45,271 nucleotides of DNA, from NCBI GenBank assembly GCA_028277685.1, contig JANQFT010000599.1, positions 1-45,271 on the forward strand, written 5' to 3'. This DNA comes from Phycisphaeraceae bacterium. GTDB taxonomy: Bacteria > Planctomycetota > Phycisphaerae > Phycisphaerales > Zrk34. The translations under genes were made by a program, and so were the position numbers. Positions 18,074 to 28,551 of this stretch are shown piece after piece (position 1 is the first letter of the stretch; every line of letters begins with the position of its first letter). The notes under the pieces were generated by a model that was not told the origin of the DNA, made no database searches, and worked only from the letters and a program-made list of their open reading frames with translations.

Positions 18074-19687
18074 ATGACCATGCAGACACAATCCGATGAT
18101 GTTTCTGTTTTTCCGGAACCTCGCGCGGTGGAACGTATCCAGGGGTATTGGCAGCCGAGCCAGAAATCTGAATCGGGTGAAGGCGCTCGCATCAATGTTC
18201 ATGCGGCAGGCTTACCTGATCAGATGTCTTTGCTGCGCGACTATCTTGAGTGTGAGCAGAGCCTGCTGGTCATGCAGATGAGTGATCAGGATGCGGATAT
18301 CGAACTGAGTCTGGATCTGCCTGAACGTCCACTGACTGATCATGCTACTGCTGCAGGGCTGTGCGATGAACAGTATCACCTGAACATCACCCCGCAGAAG
18401 ATTCACCTGCGCGCGACGACATCCAATGGCGTGGCCATGGGCATTCAGACGTTGCGTCAGTTGTTTCTCTCCTGTGAAGCATCATGCGAACTGCCATGCG
18501 TGGAGATCAAGGATGAGCCCGAGCTCGCCTGGCGTGGCTTGCACCTGGACGTCAGCCGACACTTCTTTGAGGTCGAACAGATCAAGCGCTTCATTGATCT
18601 TGCAGCACTGAACAAATTCAATCTGTTCCATTGGCATCTCACGGACGACCAGGGGTGGCGTTTGCCCATCGAAGGGTATCCCAGGTTGACCGAGGTGGCT
18701 GCCTGGCGAGCGCAGACGATGATCGGCCACGATCGTGAGCGTGAGACGAATCCGTACGATGGTGTTTGCCATGGCGGTTACTACACGCACGAACAGATTC
18801 GTGAGGTGGTTGGTTATGCGGCACAACGAGGCATTCATGTTCTACCGGAAGTGGATATTCCCGGTCATGTGCAGGCGCTGGTGACCGCCTATCCGGAGTT
18901 TGGTGTGCTGGGCACACCACCGGGCGTCCGCGAGTATTGGGGCATCAGCGAGCATGTGCTCAACCTCGAGCCTGTCACCATGCAGTTCATTGAAGCGTTG
19001 ATCGACACCCTCATCGATTTGTTTCCCTTCAGGTACGTGCACCTGGGAGGAGATGAAGCGTTACCGGGCCAGTGGGCGAATTCACCGCAAGTACAAAAAC
19101 GTATGAAGCAACTGGGTATTGCTGCGGTGGCAGATGTTCAGAACCACTTCACACAATCCGCGGCAGGCTATCTGGCCAAAGCCGGGCGATGTTTAATCGG
19201 ATGGGATGAAATTATTGAGCATGATTGTTGCACAGAAAATACCGCGGTGATGAACTGGCGTGCCGGTGGGCGGACCACGCGTCGTTACCATGCGGAGGCT
19301 GCCGCTGCAGGCTTGCCCGTTGTTCTTGCTCCGCAAACACACACCTACTTCGACATGCGCGAATCAGCGGATGACGATCGCGCGACTGAAGGGTGGAACG
19401 CGGATACGTGCTTACCGTTGCAGTGCGTCTACGACTGGCAGCCGCTTGTGCACATCCAGGATGAGCACCATGACTGTGTGCTGGGTGGACAGGCGCAGCT
19501 GTGGACGGAGTACATTCCAGACTTTGATCACCTGATGTATATGACCTATCCGCGAGCCTGTGCATTAGCCCAAGTGTTGTGGACAGGTCCATCCCGCGAA
19601 GACTGGCCGACGTTCTGTCGACGCTTACTCATGCAATTGTCGCGGCTCGACCGATTCAACGTTGACTATCGTCACTGTGTGTTGTGA
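18074..19687 (+). CDS. GH20 beta-N-acetylhexosaminidase
   Basis: The protein has 537 residues. The frame opens with TTG at 17999, but ATG at 18074 (or 18080) is preferred because it precedes the family N-terminal domain. Residues about 10 to 160 form the GH20b beta/alpha domain, with GVAMGIQTLRQLF. The GH20 barrel follows: WRGLHLDVSRHFF, FHWHLTDDQGWRLPI, EVDIPGH and YVHLGGDEA, with catalytic Asp327 and Glu328. It releases terminal GlcNAc or GalNAc from glycans by substrate-assisted catalysis. There is no signal peptide, so cytoplasmic action on imported oligosaccharides is likely. It is divergent from LacI regulator 1, and the shared region contains the putative operators. It ends 64 bp before the convergent purK stop. 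Confidence 0.93.
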   Translation: MTMQTQSDDVSVFPEPRAVERIQGYWQPSQKSESGEGARINVHAAGLPDQMSLLRDYLECEQSLLVMQMSDQDADIELSLDLPERPLTDHATAAGLCDEQYHLNITPQKIHLRATTSNGVAMGIQTLRQLFLSCEASCELPCVEIKDEPELAWRGLHLDVSRHFFEVEQIKRFIDLAALNKFNLFHWHLTDDQGWRLPIEGYPRLTEVAAWRAQTMIGHDRERETNPYDGVCHGGYYTHEQIREVVGYAAQRGIHVLPEVDIPGHVQALVTAYPEFGVLGTPPGVREYWGISEHVLNLEPVTMQFIEALIDTLIDLFPFRYVHLGGDEALPGQWANSPQVQKRMKQLGIAAVADVQNHFTQSAAGYLAKAGRCLIGWDEIIEHDCCTENTAVMNWRAGGRTTRRYHAEAAAAGLPVVLAPQTHTYFDMRESADDDRATEGWNADTCLPLQCVYDWQPLVHIQDEHHDCVLGGQAQLWTEYIPDFDHLMYMTYPRACALAQVLWTGPSREDWPTFCRRLLMQLSRLDRFNVDYRHCVL

Positions 19688-19751
19688 TTGACATCGCAAT
19701 CTCGGCGATGGTCATACACAGAAAAGTCGGGTGGGGCCAGGCGCGGCTTCT

Positions 19752-20948
19752 TTATGGCTGTTCTACAAGTGATTGTGTCTGTCTGTGACAATGGATGGTT
19801 GTCGGGACGTACTGGGCGGACTCTCTTGTCTGCCGTGCGAGCATCCGTGCGGCTTCAGGTGTGGCACCAACTGCAGTCAGGTGCCCCATCTTTCGGCCGG
19901 TGTGTGGCTTCGACTTGCCATACAGATGCAGCGACGCATCAGCGTGACTCAACAAACGACTCCAACACGGATTACCGCTGCCCCACAGATCGCCCAGAAG
20001 ATTCACCATGCTTGCCGGCTGTTTCAGGTTCATGTCAGCCAGGGGCAAGCCACACAGCGCGCGCACCTGTTGTTCGAACTGACTGCTGGTGGCCGCTTCG
20101 ATCGTCAGGTGGCCGGAGTTGTGTGGGCGCGGTGCCAGTTCGTTGATCAACAGTTCACCAGTGCGGGTCAGGAACATTTCAACGCAGATCAGGCCTTCAA
20201 GCTGGACTGCGTCTGCGACATCACACGCCAAGTCAATTGCGGCTTGCGCGATGCGTTCGGGTAAAGCGGCGGGTACGGTTGATGTATCGAGGATATGGTT
20301 TGCATGTTCGTTTTCGATCGGGCCGAACGTTTTGATTGTTCGGTCGTTTGATCGCGCAACCAGAACGGATAGTTCCATCTGATAATCGACCCATGCTTCA
20401 TACATCGCTTCATTCGTGCCCAACTGATGCCATACGTCATCAAGATCGGATGGCGCGTGGATGGCAATTTGGCCGCGTCCGTCGTAACCGAATCGCGCCG
20501 CCTTCAGCACGCCAGGTGCCCCGGTGTTGTGGACGGCGGATCGCAATGCATCTGCAGAGTCGACCGTGGCATGAGGTGAAGTTGGCAGATGATGCTTATC
20601 GAGGAAAGCACGCTCGTGAAGTCGATGTTGGGCAATTGCCAGCACATCCGGCCCGGGACGAACCATGGTATGTTGCCCGGCCAGCTCGAGACAGCGCACC
20701 GGTACATTCTCGAACTCGATCGTTACCGCATCGCATCGGTTGGCGAAATCGATAATCGCTGCCTCATCCGTGAATTTGGCGCACACATGTTCATTTGCAG
20801 CTTGACCGGCTGGACAGTCGGTCTCAGGAGCAAACACCACCACGTGATACCCCATGCGTTGCGCAGCGTGGGTGAACATGCGACCGAGTTGGCCGCCGCC
20901 GAAAACACCCAGTGTCGCGCCTGGCAGGATGACTCTGTGGTTCTTCAT
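19752..20948 (-). CDS. purK: N5-carboxyaminoimidazole ribonucleotide synthase
   Basis: The protein has 398 residues from ATG at 20948, overlapping the purE stop by four bases (ATGA). An N-terminal dinucleotide-fold motif [12 protein letters not shown] is followed by an ATP-grasp domain with [17 protein letters not shown] and [25 protein letters not shown], typical of PurK. The enzyme makes N5-CAIR from AIR, bicarbonate and ATP in de novo purine synthesis, supplying PurE encoded just upstream. Its length is normal for the family. The icd-purE-purK order with two four-base overlaps indicates one transcript. Confidence 0.96.
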   Translation of the reverse strand: MKNHRVILPGATLGVFGGGQLGRMFTHAAQRMGYHVVVFAPETDCPAGQAANEHVCAKFTDEAAIIDFANRCDAVTIEFENVPVRCLELAGQHTMVRPGPDVLAIAQHRLHERAFLDKHHLPTSPHATVDSADALRSAVHNTGAPGVLKAARFGYDGRGQIAIHAPSDLDDVWHQLGTNEAMYEAWVDYQMELSVLVARSNDRTIKTFGPIENEHANHILDTSTVPAALPERIAQAAIDLACDVADAVQLEGLICVEMFLTRTGELLINELAPRPHNSGHLTIEAATSSQFEQQVRALCGLPLADMNLKQPASMVNLLGDLWGSGNPCWSRLLSHADASLHLYGKSKPHTGRKMGHLTAVGATPEAARMLARQTRESAQYVPTTIHCHRQTQSLVEQP

Positions 20949-21463
20949 TGCATCCCCAATTCCTGACCCAGAACAGATTGGGTCTGTTGATTCATGAATG
21001 CGGCAAAGCGCGTGCGGAGTGATTCGTCATTGCGTGCCAACATGCGGACAGCAAAAAGACCAGCGTTGCGCGCCCCCGCTTCGCCGATGGCGAACGTGGC
21101 CACGGGCACACCGCCGGGCATCTGCGCAATCGACAGCAAAGAATCCCAACCGCTGAGTGCTTTGCTTTGTACAGGAACGCCCAGGACGGGAACGGGTGTC
21201 CACGCTGCAACCATGCCGGGTAAGTGAGCGGCACCGCCTGCACCCGCAATGATCGCATGCAACCCACGCGACTCAGCAGAACGCGCATACTCGCGCATCC
21301 ATTCAGGCGTGCGGTGCGCCGAGACCACTTTGGCTTCGAAGGGTACGCCAAAGTCATCCAGTACCTTGGCTGCACATTGCATCGTGGGCCAATCCGACTG
21401 ACTGCCCATGATCACACCCACAAGCGGAGCGCGATCATCATTGTTGTGGCTATCGCTGGTCAT
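20945..21463 (-). CDS. purE: N5-carboxyaminoimidazole ribonucleotide mutase
   Basis: The protein has 172 residues. The motif [14 protein letters not shown] at the N-terminus and [16 protein letters not shown] in the middle are the PurE class I active-site regions; [11 protein letters not shown] is also present. Class I PurE rearranges N5-CAIR to CAIR and works with PurK, consistent with the adjacent gene. The ATG at 21463 overlaps the icd stop by four bases, and the stop overlaps the purK start by four bases, so all three are probably translationally coupled. Confidence 0.97.
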   Translation of the reverse strand: MTSDSHNNDDRAPLVGVIMGSQSDWPTMQCAAKVLDDFGVPFEAKVVSAHRTPEWMREYARSAESRGLHAIIAGAGGAAHLPGMVAAWTPVPVLGVPVQSKALSGWDSLLSIAQMPGGVPVATFAIGEAGARNAGLFAVRMLARNDESLRTRFAAFMNQQTQSVLGQELGMQ

Positions 21464-22974
21464 TCGCCTTGCCCCAGTGAGTAACCACGTTCACCGTCGA
21501 ACGTGTAAAGGTGTTCGGTCTTGATGAAGTCGAAGCCGGCTTGTTCCAGCGCGGCCAACAATGCAATCACTTCTGCGTGCTGCACCACACCATCGGCCGG
21601 TACCGTGAAGCGACAACGCCAATGGTCGGTACAGAATGTTTCCGGCTGACCATCGGGGTACACCTTGGTGCCACGATTGGTGATCATCTTCAACTTGAGC
21701 GCCCCGCCAACCAGCGCTTCCAGTTCACGACCAAGCACGTTGGGGTTCCGTTCATGCGCATCCCAATCGAGGAATACGTCTACGCCGACAAGCTGTTTAC
21801 TTGGTTTGGCGGTTGGCGAGACGGTAATTGCAGGGGCGCTGCCATCGCCATCGTGCCGAGCGGCGGTCAGTTGTTGCGGGGTTTCGCCCAGGCGATTCGC
21901 CACCGCGCGTGCGAATGCCTCGGTGCTCACTGCCTCGGTCGATGCATCGCGCGGGGCAACATCAGCGGTAAGCACACCATCTTCGATCGTTTTCAGCCAC
22001 GCATTATGAAGTCGCTCGGCAACATCAGGCTGCCCGATATGGTCGAGCATCAGGATCGCACCGTGCAGAAGTCCTGAAGGATTCGCAATGCCCTTTCCGG
22101 CAATGTCGGGGGCTGAACCGTGCACCGCTTCGAACATTGCGTATCGTTCACCCACGTTCGCCGATCCACAGATACCCACGGAACCACTGATTTCGGCCGC
22201 GACGTCACTGACAATGTCACCATACAGATTAGGCAACACCACGACGTCAAACAGGTCAGGCTGCTTGGCCAACTTCGCCGTGGCGATGTCGATGATCATC
22301 GCGTCCGATTCGATGTCGGGATATTCATCGGCCACGCGGTCGAACACCTCGTGGAACAGGCCGTCGGTCAGCTTCATGATGTTGTCCTTCACGAAGCAGG
22401 TGACCTTCCTGCGACCATTGCGACGGGCAAACTCAAACGCATAGCGGGCAATCTTTTCTGAACCCGGCGCAGTGATAAGCTTCAAGCATTGGGTGACCTC
22501 GGTGGTTTGTCGATGCTCGATACCGCCGTATGTGTCTTCTTCATTTTCACGGATGATCACCACATCCATACCCGGGTGAACGGTGTGAATAAACGGGTGA
22601 AAGGTGGGGCACGGCCGAACGTTGGCAAACAGCCCCAAAGACTTGCGCAGCGTCACATTCAGAGACTTATAACCCTTGCCACGCGGTGTGGTGATGGGCG
22701 CTTTGAGAATGACGCGCGTCTCGCGCACCGTTTCCCATGCACTGGGCTCGATGCCAGCCGTCACTCCGCGATGATAAACCTGTTCGCCGATCTCAATGGG
22801 CCGGGCGTCGATGCGGGCCTCTGCCTGATCCAATAGAAACAGCACCGCATCCATGATTTCCGGGCCGATACCATCGCCACGTGCCACAGCGATGGGAACA
22901 GGCTTGTCAGGTGAAGCGTGTTTCATATTGACTTCCAAATCCTGGGGCGATTGATTGAGTGCTGTTGTATCCAT
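21460..22974 (-). CDS. icd: Isocitrate dehydrogenase with C-terminal extension
   Basis: The protein has 504 residues from ATG at 22974, preceded by GTGGAG at about six bases; the frame is open to 23136, but that stretch lies in the regulatory region. The fold begins [19 protein letters not shown]; isocitrate-binding and metal-binding stretches include [17 protein letters not shown], and [19 protein letters not shown] and [19 protein letters not shown] follow. The C-terminal 130 residues ([13 protein letters not shown] onward) are the extension seen in Thermus- and Rickettsia-type enzymes. It oxidises isocitrate to 2-oxoglutarate in the citric-acid cycle; NADP use is likely but not certain from sequence. 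The 104-bp upstream gap is shared with the regulator and ppc genes and contains repeats. Confidence 0.95.
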   Translation of the reverse strand: MDTTALNQSPQDLEVNMKHASPDKPVPIAVARGDGIGPEIMDAVLFLLDQAEARIDARPIEIGEQVYHRGVTAGIEPSAWETVRETRVILKAPITTPRGKGYKSLNVTLRKSLGLFANVRPCPTFHPFIHTVHPGMDVVIIRENEEDTYGGIEHRQTTEVTQCLKLITAPGSEKIARYAFEFARRNGRRKVTCFVKDNIMKLTDGLFHEVFDRVADEYPDIESDAMIIDIATAKLAKQPDLFDVVVLPNLYGDIVSDVAAEISGSVGICGSANVGERYAMFEAVHGSAPDIAGKGIANPSGLLHGAILMLDHIGQPDVAERLHNAWLKTIEDGVLTADVAPRDASTEAVSTEAFARAVANRLGETPQQLTAARHDGDGSAPAITVSPTAKPSKQLVGVDVFLDWDAHERNPNVLGRELEALVGGALKLKMITNRGTKVYPDGQPETFCTDHWRCRFTVPADGVVQHAEVIALLAALEQAGFDFIKTEHLYTFDGERGYSLGQGE

Positions 22975-23007
22975 GACGACTCCACTTTGGGAATAACCAC
23001 CAGATAT

Positions 23008-23040
23008 ACGAAAAATATTTCGTGATTCATGTTTCACGAA
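23008..23040. promoter_or_regulatory. Inverted repeats between icd and regulator/ppc
   Basis: ACGAAA at 23008-23013 pairs with TTTCGT at 23018-23023. TTCGTGA at 23019-23025 pairs with TCACGAA at 23034-23040. Thus three ACGAA boxes in alternating orientation fill the middle of the 104-bp divergent gap. This is a good candidate operator for the adjacent winged-helix protein, with simultaneous control of icd-purEK and ppc. Confidence 0.6.
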
Positions 23041-23078
23041 TAATAGCCATGTAGAATGATCAGTCAAGGAGAACAGCC

Positions 23079-23387
23079 ATGAAACAGAATCCCCCGTCCA
23101 ACGAAAGGCAATGGACGTTTCTGACCAACCATTCACACGTGTTGATCTGCCTGCATCAGGATGTGCACATGCGTCTGCGCGATGTGGCTGATCGCGTTGG
23201 CATTACCGAGCGTGCAGTTCAACGGATTGTGCAGGAATTGGAGGGGGCAGGCGTGATCACCCGTCAGAAGGATGGCCGCCGCAATTTTTATCGCATCGCC
23301 AAGCGTAAGCCTCTGCGTCACCCACTGGAATCACACTGTAAGTTGGGTGACCTGCTCGATCTGATCAACCATGAGGTGGTGGCATGA
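23079..23387 (+). CDS. Small winged-helix regulator coupled to ppc
   Basis: The protein has 102 residues; AAGGAG lies about seven bases before the ATG. The body is one winged helix: [21 protein letters not shown] is the helix-turn-helix and [16 protein letters not shown] the wing, as in short MarR- or ArsR-like proteins. No effector domain is visible, only a short C-terminal helix. The last four bases overlap the ppc start (ATGA), and icd is divergent 104 bp away. It may sense a metabolite indirectly or simply set a level. A role in coordinating PEP carboxylase and isocitrate dehydrogenase is inferred from position. Confidence 0.85.
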   Translation: MKQNPPSNERQWTFLTNHSHVLICLHQDVHMRLRDVADRVGITERAVQRIVQELEGAGVITRQKDGRRNFYRIAKRKPLRHPLESHCKLGDLLDLINHEVVA

Positions 23388-26116
23388 CTGAATATGCCAG
23401 TCGCTGGTTCGACCATGAAGATCGGGCCTTGGGTCGTGACATTCGCCTGCTGGGCCTGCAGCTTCGTCATCTGGTGCGGCACCACGGCGACGAGCGCCTG
23501 TGGCAGACGATGTATGCGCTTCGTGCGTTGGCTGAGCGGCGCGTTGAAGGTGACCCGTCAGCCGAACAGGCCATGGCTGAACAGATCGCACAACTCAGTA
23601 CCGAAGAAATCGCGGAACTGACCAAAGCCGTCGGTCTGTTTTTCGACCTGGCGAATCTTGCGGAGGATCGCCACCGTGTGCGTATCCTGCGCCAACGCGA
23701 ACGGGACGGCACCAAGACGGAAACCATACCAGCCGCCGCCCGGTTACTCGATGAAGCACAACTGAGTGAAGAGGAAATCTCAGAAAGAGTCGAAGCCTTG
23801 CGGATCGAACCTGTGCTCACTGCTCACCCGACCGAAGCCAAGCGTCGCAGCATCAGGCGAGCTCTGAGAAGACTCCGCAGAGACTTGGTGGCGCTGGATC
23901 GGCCCGATCTTCTGAAGTCTCAACGGAAGGCTCAACTCACGCGGATGTACCGTGACCTGGCGGCGTTGTGGTATACCGATCCGGTGAGGGCGCGCAAACC
24001 TGAAGTCATGGAGGAACTGCGACGCACGATGTTCGCGGTTCGCACCATGTGGCGGGTGGTGCCAAAGCTGATGGCGCAGTTGCGCGAAGCCTTTCCTGCT
24101 TCTGCTGCGCATCTTGCATCACCCCATTCAACGTTGCGATTCGGTAATTGGGTAGGTGGCGATCGGGATGGCAATCCCTTTGTTACTACACCTGTCACCC
24201 GGGCCACGCTTCGTAAGTTGCGAAAGTCGGCTGTGCGTTTACATCGGCGCGAGTGCCGGCGTGTGCGTGAACGGCTCACCGTTTCCGATGCGCGTGCGGG
24301 CAAGCCTGATTCGGTGATCGAGGCGATTGCTTCTGCCCGGCGGCGTTGGCCCATGCTTGGTGTGCGCATCGATCGATTGCATCCTGACGAATGGTTTGTG
24401 CATTGGCTGGCGATCATCGACACGCGCCTGCGCTACAGCACCGCTTTAGCGGATGAACCGGCGCACGATCTGGCGTATCGATCAAGTAATGAACTCATCA
24501 ATGACGTAGAACTCCTGGCCAAAGGTTTAGAAGAAACGAGACAAAGTGAGTTGATCGGTGGTGCGTTACAGCGCTGGCGTGATCGGTTGGGCTGCTTTGG
24601 CCTTCACTTACTGCGACTTGATACTCGTGTGAATTCACAAGCTGTGCATACCGCGGCAGGTGAAATCCTTTACCAGCTCAATTTCGAGGGTGATATCAAA
24701 GCGCTGGCGCAGGAAGATTTGCTTAAAGTCTTGCGTGAACACGATGATCCTCAAGCACTGCATGCGATCGACCAGGCAACACTGTCTGCACAGACAGCCG
24801 ACATGATTGATCTGTTTGCGATGCTGCAGGTACTCGCTTCGCACGGTGGTGTTGAATCTCTTGGGCCGATCGTGTTGAGCATGACGCATCAAACCGGCGA
24901 TGTATTGTTGCTGCGCTGGCTTATGCGTGTTGCCGCATGGTGCCGGGGCCTGGGTGAACCGACACCCATGCCCATCGCGCCATTGTTCGAAACAATCGAA
25001 GACCTTGAGCGCGCTGATACCGTGCTTGATGGGTTACTTGAGAACGAACCATACCGTCACGATGTGCGTGCTGTTGGTGACGAACAGGTGTGCATGATTG
25101 GCTATTCTGACAGCGCGAAAGACGGTGGGTTCTTTACCGCGAACTGGTCGTTGCATCTGGCGCAGAAGCGACTTTGCGCTACCGCGCAATCACATGGTGT
25201 TCGGCTGACCCTGTTCCATGGCCGTGGAGGCGCGCTTGGTCGTGGGGGTGGTCCCACGGCTCGGGCAATTTTGTCGCTACCGCCTGAATCGGTTGACGGT
25301 CGCCTGCGTTTGACTGAACAAGGTGAAGTGGTGGCTGAACGGTATGACGATCCCATTGTCAGCATTCGCCACCTTGAGCAGTTGTTCTGGGCCACGCTCA
25401 CGCTCGGTGCAAACGAGACCATGAACGCAACGGATAATGGCGACCAACTGGCAAATGCGATGGCCACCACATCTCAAAAGCATTACCGCGCGTTGATCGA
25501 TGCCCCGGGTTTCACCGGTTACATGCGGAATTGCACCGCCCTTCCCCTGATCGAAACACTGCGCATCGGGTCACGTCCAAGTCGCCGTGGCGGCGCCCAA
25601 CGATTTGAAGACCTGCGCGCGATTCCGTTCACGTTTGCCTGGAATCAGGTCCGCATGCCGATCAATGCGTTCTTTGGTCTCGGTGCGGCATTTGATGCAC
25701 TGGCTGAACCTGATCAGAAACGCATGACCGAGTTGTATCGCACATGGCCCTGGTTGGCGGCAGTGATCGACAATGCAGAACTGGCACTGGCACGTTGTGA
25801 CCCGCGCCTTGCCAAGCGGTACATCCAATTATCTGACGAACCACAGGCCGCACTCGAAATCTGGCAGCGTCTGAACGAGGAGTGCCTTGCCGCAGAACGT
25901 GCCGTGCTTGCGATCAAAGGTGAATCGCACTTGCTTGGGCAGATCGACTGGTTGCGACGAACATTACGTGTACGCACGCCTTATGTCGACATCCTGAACC
26001 TGATACAGATCGAACTCCTGTCACGTCAACGTGATACCGGCACCACCTCGGAATCTGAACATGCACTTCGGCGCACGATTCAGGCAATCGCCGCGGGGCT
26101 GCGCAACACTGGTTAA
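23384..26116 (+). CDS. ppc: Phosphoenolpyruvate carboxylase
   Basis: The protein has 910 residues, normal for the bacterial family. Conserved stretches in order: VLTAHPTE with catalytic His148, [66 protein letters not shown], and the C-terminus AAGLRNTG. It fixes bicarbonate onto phosphoenolpyruvate to give oxaloacetate for anaplerosis. The first ATG overlaps the stop of the winged-helix gene, so both are translated from one message. Oxaloacetate feeds citrate and hence isocitrate, the substrate of the divergent icd product. Confidence 0.97.
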   Translation: MTEYASRWFDHEDRALGRDIRLLGLQLRHLVRHHGDERLWQTMYALRALAERRVEGDPSAEQAMAEQIAQLSTEEIAELTKAVGLFFDLANLAEDRHRVRILRQRERDGTKTETIPAAARLLDEAQLSEEEISERVEALRIEPVLTAHPTEAKRRSIRRALRRLRRDLVALDRPDLLKSQRKAQLTRMYRDLAALWYTDPVRARKPEVMEELRRTMFAVRTMWRVVPKLMAQLREAFPASAAHLASPHSTLRFGNWVGGDRDGNPFVTTPVTRATLRKLRKSAVRLHRRECRRVRERLTVSDARAGKPDSVIEAIASARRRWPMLGVRIDRLHPDEWFVHWLAIIDTRLRYSTALADEPAHDLAYRSSNELINDVELLAKGLEETRQSELIGGALQRWRDRLGCFGLHLLRLDTRVNSQAVHTAAGEILYQLNFEGDIKALAQEDLLKVLREHDDPQALHAIDQATLSAQTADMIDLFAMLQVLASHGGVESLGPIVLSMTHQTGDVLLLRWLMRVAAWCRGLGEPTPMPIAPLFETIEDLERADTVLDGLLENEPYRHDVRAVGDEQVCMIGYSDSAKDGGFFTANWSLHLAQKRLCATAQSHGVRLTLFHGRGGALGRGGGPTARAILSLPPESVDGRLRLTEQGEVVAERYDDPIVSIRHLEQLFWATLTLGANETMNATDNGDQLANAMATTSQKHYRALIDAPGFTGYMRNCTALPLIETLRIGSRPSRRGGAQRFEDLRAIPFTFAWNQVRMPINAFFGLGAAFDALAEPDQKRMTELYRTWPWLAAVIDNAELALARCDPRLAKRYIQLSDEPQAALEIWQRLNEECLAAERAVLAIKGESHLLGQIDWLRRTLRVRTPYVDILNLIQIELLSRQRDTGTTSESEHALRRTIQAIAAGLRNTG

Positions 26117-26188
26117 TTCGAAGCTTCCCCTTCAGTGGTGTGATTTGATTGACTCTGTTCTACACCAATCAGCGACCTGAGCGGGGAA

Positions 26189-26227
26189 GGCCACCATCAT
26201 GGAGTGAAAGCCATGATCTACGTGGCC
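26189..26227. other. Nested stem-loop after ppc
   Basis: GGCCAC at 26189 pairs with GTGGCC ending at 26227; inside it ATCATGG at 26196 pairs with CCATGAT ending at 26217. It has no T-run, so it is not a typical intrinsic terminator. The rest of 26117-26394 shows no gene, and stops are frequent in all frames. Confidence 0.35.
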
Positions 26228-26394
26228 CACAAACAGCGAAGCAGGGTGCTGGTTCAATATTGTTAGGTGCCGTGGCCTCTAGCTGCTCTTTTCTACAGCC
26301 CAAGCCAGATCGATGCTCTCATATTCTGCACTCTTCTCGATCACGCCCTTCTATTTGTTCGAGATCAAGTGATCAGTCTGTTAAGCAGGCGTCG

Positions 26395-26561
26395 CCATGT
26401 TGGGTAGTGGTTCCGTTTGAATTCCACGAGCCGCGACTGTGAAGGAGCGGTCGTCGGACCGCAGAAAATGCCGCCATCTTCGTGCGGTTGTGTCGACCCC
26501 TACCTCACGGGCGCGGCGCGTGGAGGACAGTCGGTGCAGACAGACCCACTACCCCATGTTG
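26395..26561 (+). mobile_element. 151-bp palindromic element, copy 1, with 8-bp duplication
   Basis: The element proper is 26403-26553. Its ends are imperfect inverted repeats with consensus GGTMGTGGNTCNGTYTGMA. Flanking direct repeats CCATGTTG at 26395-26402 and 26554-26561 are perfect, and fit a target-site duplication. Inside are further arms with ACGAGCCGCG on the left and CGCGGCGCGT on the right, and a small hairpin with stem GCGGTC and GACCGC. It has no coding capacity. Three other copies of identical length are present in this window. It looks like a MITE whose parent transposase is elsewhere. Confidence 0.85.
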
Positions 26562-26721
26562 GATTGTATTGCTTGGCCATTGAGGTCACTTGGTACTTGG
26601 TGATGGCCAGCAATTGTTTGTTCAGCTCCGCATGCCAAATCAATACCGATGCTGTTCAGGCCATCGTTTTCTCTGGTTCTTGCGACTTATTCTTGACCCG
26701 CCGAGTACGAGGTGGTAAGAT

Positions 26722-26780
26722 TACGCAACAGTTGCGTATGGTTATCCACTTTTGTACCTTTATTTCGCAACAGTTGCGTA
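26722..26780. promoter_or_regulatory. Twin LacI operators before regulator 2
   Basis: A perfect 17-bp inverted repeat TACGCAACAGTTGCGTA lies at 26722-26738, and its core CGCAACAGTTGCGTA recurs at 26766-26780. The two start points are 42 bp apart, four helical turns. Each is made of CGCAAC and GTTGCG arms around one A. The second ends 14 bases before the lacI start. They are typical of autoregulated LacI-family genes, and the matched helical phase favours cooperative binding. Confidence 0.7.
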
Positions 26781-26794
26781 TCTGAGGTGGTTGA

Positions 26795-27775
26795 ATGACT
26801 GATACCCAAACGGTTTCCATCTACCAGCTTGCTGATCGCTTGGGCGTGTCGGCTACCACGGTATCGCGGGTGCTGAACGACCGAAAAGGCATTGGTGCTC
26901 CCACGCGAGAGCGGGTCTGGGCGGCGGCACGTGAGGCAGGGTATCGCCCCAAACAAAGTGTACGGCGGATGACCATTGGCCTTCTGCTCGACCACGTGTG
27001 CGGCGATGCAATGGGCACGTTGGTCTATCGATTGGCCACGCAGGTCATCGCGGAGCTGGCTCATCACGATCTATCACTCGAGGTCTTTTCCGAAGGGAAC
27101 CTCGACACGATTTCGCAGCGGTACATTGATGGTGTTCTCGCTATTGCGTGGGAGCCTGATTCGATCAAGGCGTTGAAGCAGGTGCAAGGTGTTCCGATTG
27201 TGATCTTCAACCGGCCGGAGTGTGAAGCCTTTTCGCAGGTAAGTTCGAATTATCGCGGGGGTGGTCGTGATGTCGCCCAAATGATGTTGGACCACGGTCA
27301 TCGTCGGGTGGGATTTCTGTCGGCCGTGCCTGACATGCCGGTGCTTGAAATGCTAGAGGGCTTCCGGGGTCGGCTTTCTGAAGCGGGATGTGCTTTGCCG
27401 ACATCATCAGTGGCATACACGAAGTTTCAATCACCCGTCGAGCCAATAAAACAGTTGATCAACGAACAAGTGACGGCGATATGGGTGTGCCATCCGGACC
27501 TGAGCTATATGGTGCCTCACGTTTGTCGTGAAGAGTTTGGTCTCGATCTGCCGCGCGACTTGTCCATCGTAGGCTTGGATGATTCTTCCCGTCATCAATA
27601 CGCTTACCCACCGCTCACAGTAGCAACAGAAGGTGTGTCTGCGTTGGTGGATCGCGCGATGACATTGCTGCTGGATCAGTTGCAGAAACGAAAATGTAAT
27701 CCAGGCAAGGCCGCCATTCCCATGGAGATGGTACTGCGCAAGTCGCTGGTGAACATAAACGAAGCGGGGGAGTAA
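26795..27775 (+). CDS. LacI-family regulator 2
   Basis: The protein has 326 residues. GAGGTGG five bases upstream of ATG 26795 sets the start. Residues about 8 to 55 contain SIYQLADRLGVSATTVSRVLNDRKG and RERVWAAAREAGYRPK, the LacI helix-turn-helix and hinge. The effector domain has IGLLLDHVCGD, GHRRVGFLSAVPD and LSIVGLDDSSRH. It belongs to the same family as regulator 1 but differs strongly in sequence. Two palindromes immediately upstream suggest autorepression. It begins the second PEP-CTERM, pseudopilin and glycoside hydrolase module, 43 bp before the next start. Confidence 0.95.
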   Translation: MTDTQTVSIYQLADRLGVSATTVSRVLNDRKGIGAPTRERVWAAAREAGYRPKQSVRRMTIGLLLDHVCGDAMGTLVYRLATQVIAELAHHDLSLEVFSEGNLDTISQRYIDGVLAIAWEPDSIKALKQVQGVPIVIFNRPECEAFSQVSSNYRGGGRDVAQMMLDHGHRRVGFLSAVPDMPVLEMLEGFRGRLSEAGCALPTSSVAYTKFQSPVEPIKQLINEQVTAIWVCHPDLSYMVPHVCREEFGLDLPRDLSIVGLDDSSRHQYAYPPLTVATEGVSALVDRAMTLLLDQLQKRKCNPGKAAIPMEMVLRKSLVNINEAGE

Positions 27776-27817
27776 CACGATTCTTTGATTTTGAGGACGA
27801 AAAATGGAGGTCTGGTT

Positions 27818-28474
27818 ATGATCACTTTTTTGAAAACACCATGGTTCGCAAGCATTATTGTTCTGAGTATCGCGTCCATTGCCACTGCGGCCCCAATTAG
27901 TCTGGGCGATGAACTGGATGTCGGTGGTTTGAACAACAACCAGACTGTTGACCGCACGATTCTGAGCACATCGCATTCTGATTTCGATGGCATCAACGAC
28001 ACCTTCGACGGTGTGTTTCAGTACAAGTTCACGGTTACCTACGATGCCACCGATGGCAACGGAGAATTTGCAGCACTGCAGCTATACAACGGTGGATCTC
28101 AGAACTTGGGGATCACCAACAATTTCAATAGCGGTAACTGGAGCTACTTCCGGGCTGCATTCAACTCGGGAAATGAAGCGGACCTGCTCAATGCCGGTGA
28201 CAACACGGTGCCGATCGTGGCAGGTGTACCACAATCGTTCATCGTGACGATCAACTATGTTTCTGGTGGCAATGATTCAGCCACGGTCACCTTCGCCGGC
28301 AAAACAACCGATCTGCCTGATGGGCAATACAGCTTCAATAACATGCGGGTACGTGCTCGTAATGCCCAGGTAGATTTCACGGACATCTCGTTTGAGTTCA
28401 ACCCCATTCCTGAACCGGCGTCGGTGGCCTTGTTGGCATCAGGTGTCATGTTGATCGCCCGCCGTCGCCGGTAA
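27818..28474 (+). CDS. PEP-CTERM surface protein 2
   Basis: The protein has 218 residues. GGAGGT about six bases before ATG 27818 and the signal peptide starting there (MITFLKTPWFASIIVLSIAS) exclude the longer frame. The mature body is rich in Asn, Gly and Thr, with beta-strand pattern and no known domain. The C-terminus, IPEPASVALLASGVMLIA followed by RRRR, is the PEP-CTERM sorting signal that needs an exosortase. It sits in the same position relative to lacI and pseudopilin as PEP-CTERM protein 1, although the two bodies share little sequence by eye. Confidence 0.93.
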   Translation: MITFLKTPWFASIIVLSIASIATAAPISLGDELDVGGLNNNQTVDRTILSTSHSDFDGINDTFDGVFQYKFTVTYDATDGNGEFAALQLYNGGSQNLGITNNFNSGNWSYFRAAFNSGNEADLLNAGDNTVPIVAGVPQSFIVTINYVSGGNDSATVTFAGKTTDLPDGQYSFNNMRVRARNAQVDFTDISFEFNPIPEPASVALLASGVMLIARRRR

Positions 28475-28551
28475 ACAATCTACCTGTTCCGCGACGTTTG
28501 ACGACGTGGCGGGGCATTGCCTTGCTTGGTTTTCGCCGTGGGAGCCACTCC

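Noticed and set aside
26117-26794. Possible small gene or tRNA in the gap after ppc
   Set aside because: No cloverleaf and no coding-like frame were found; only a nested stem-loop, element copy 1 and the operators explain the gap.
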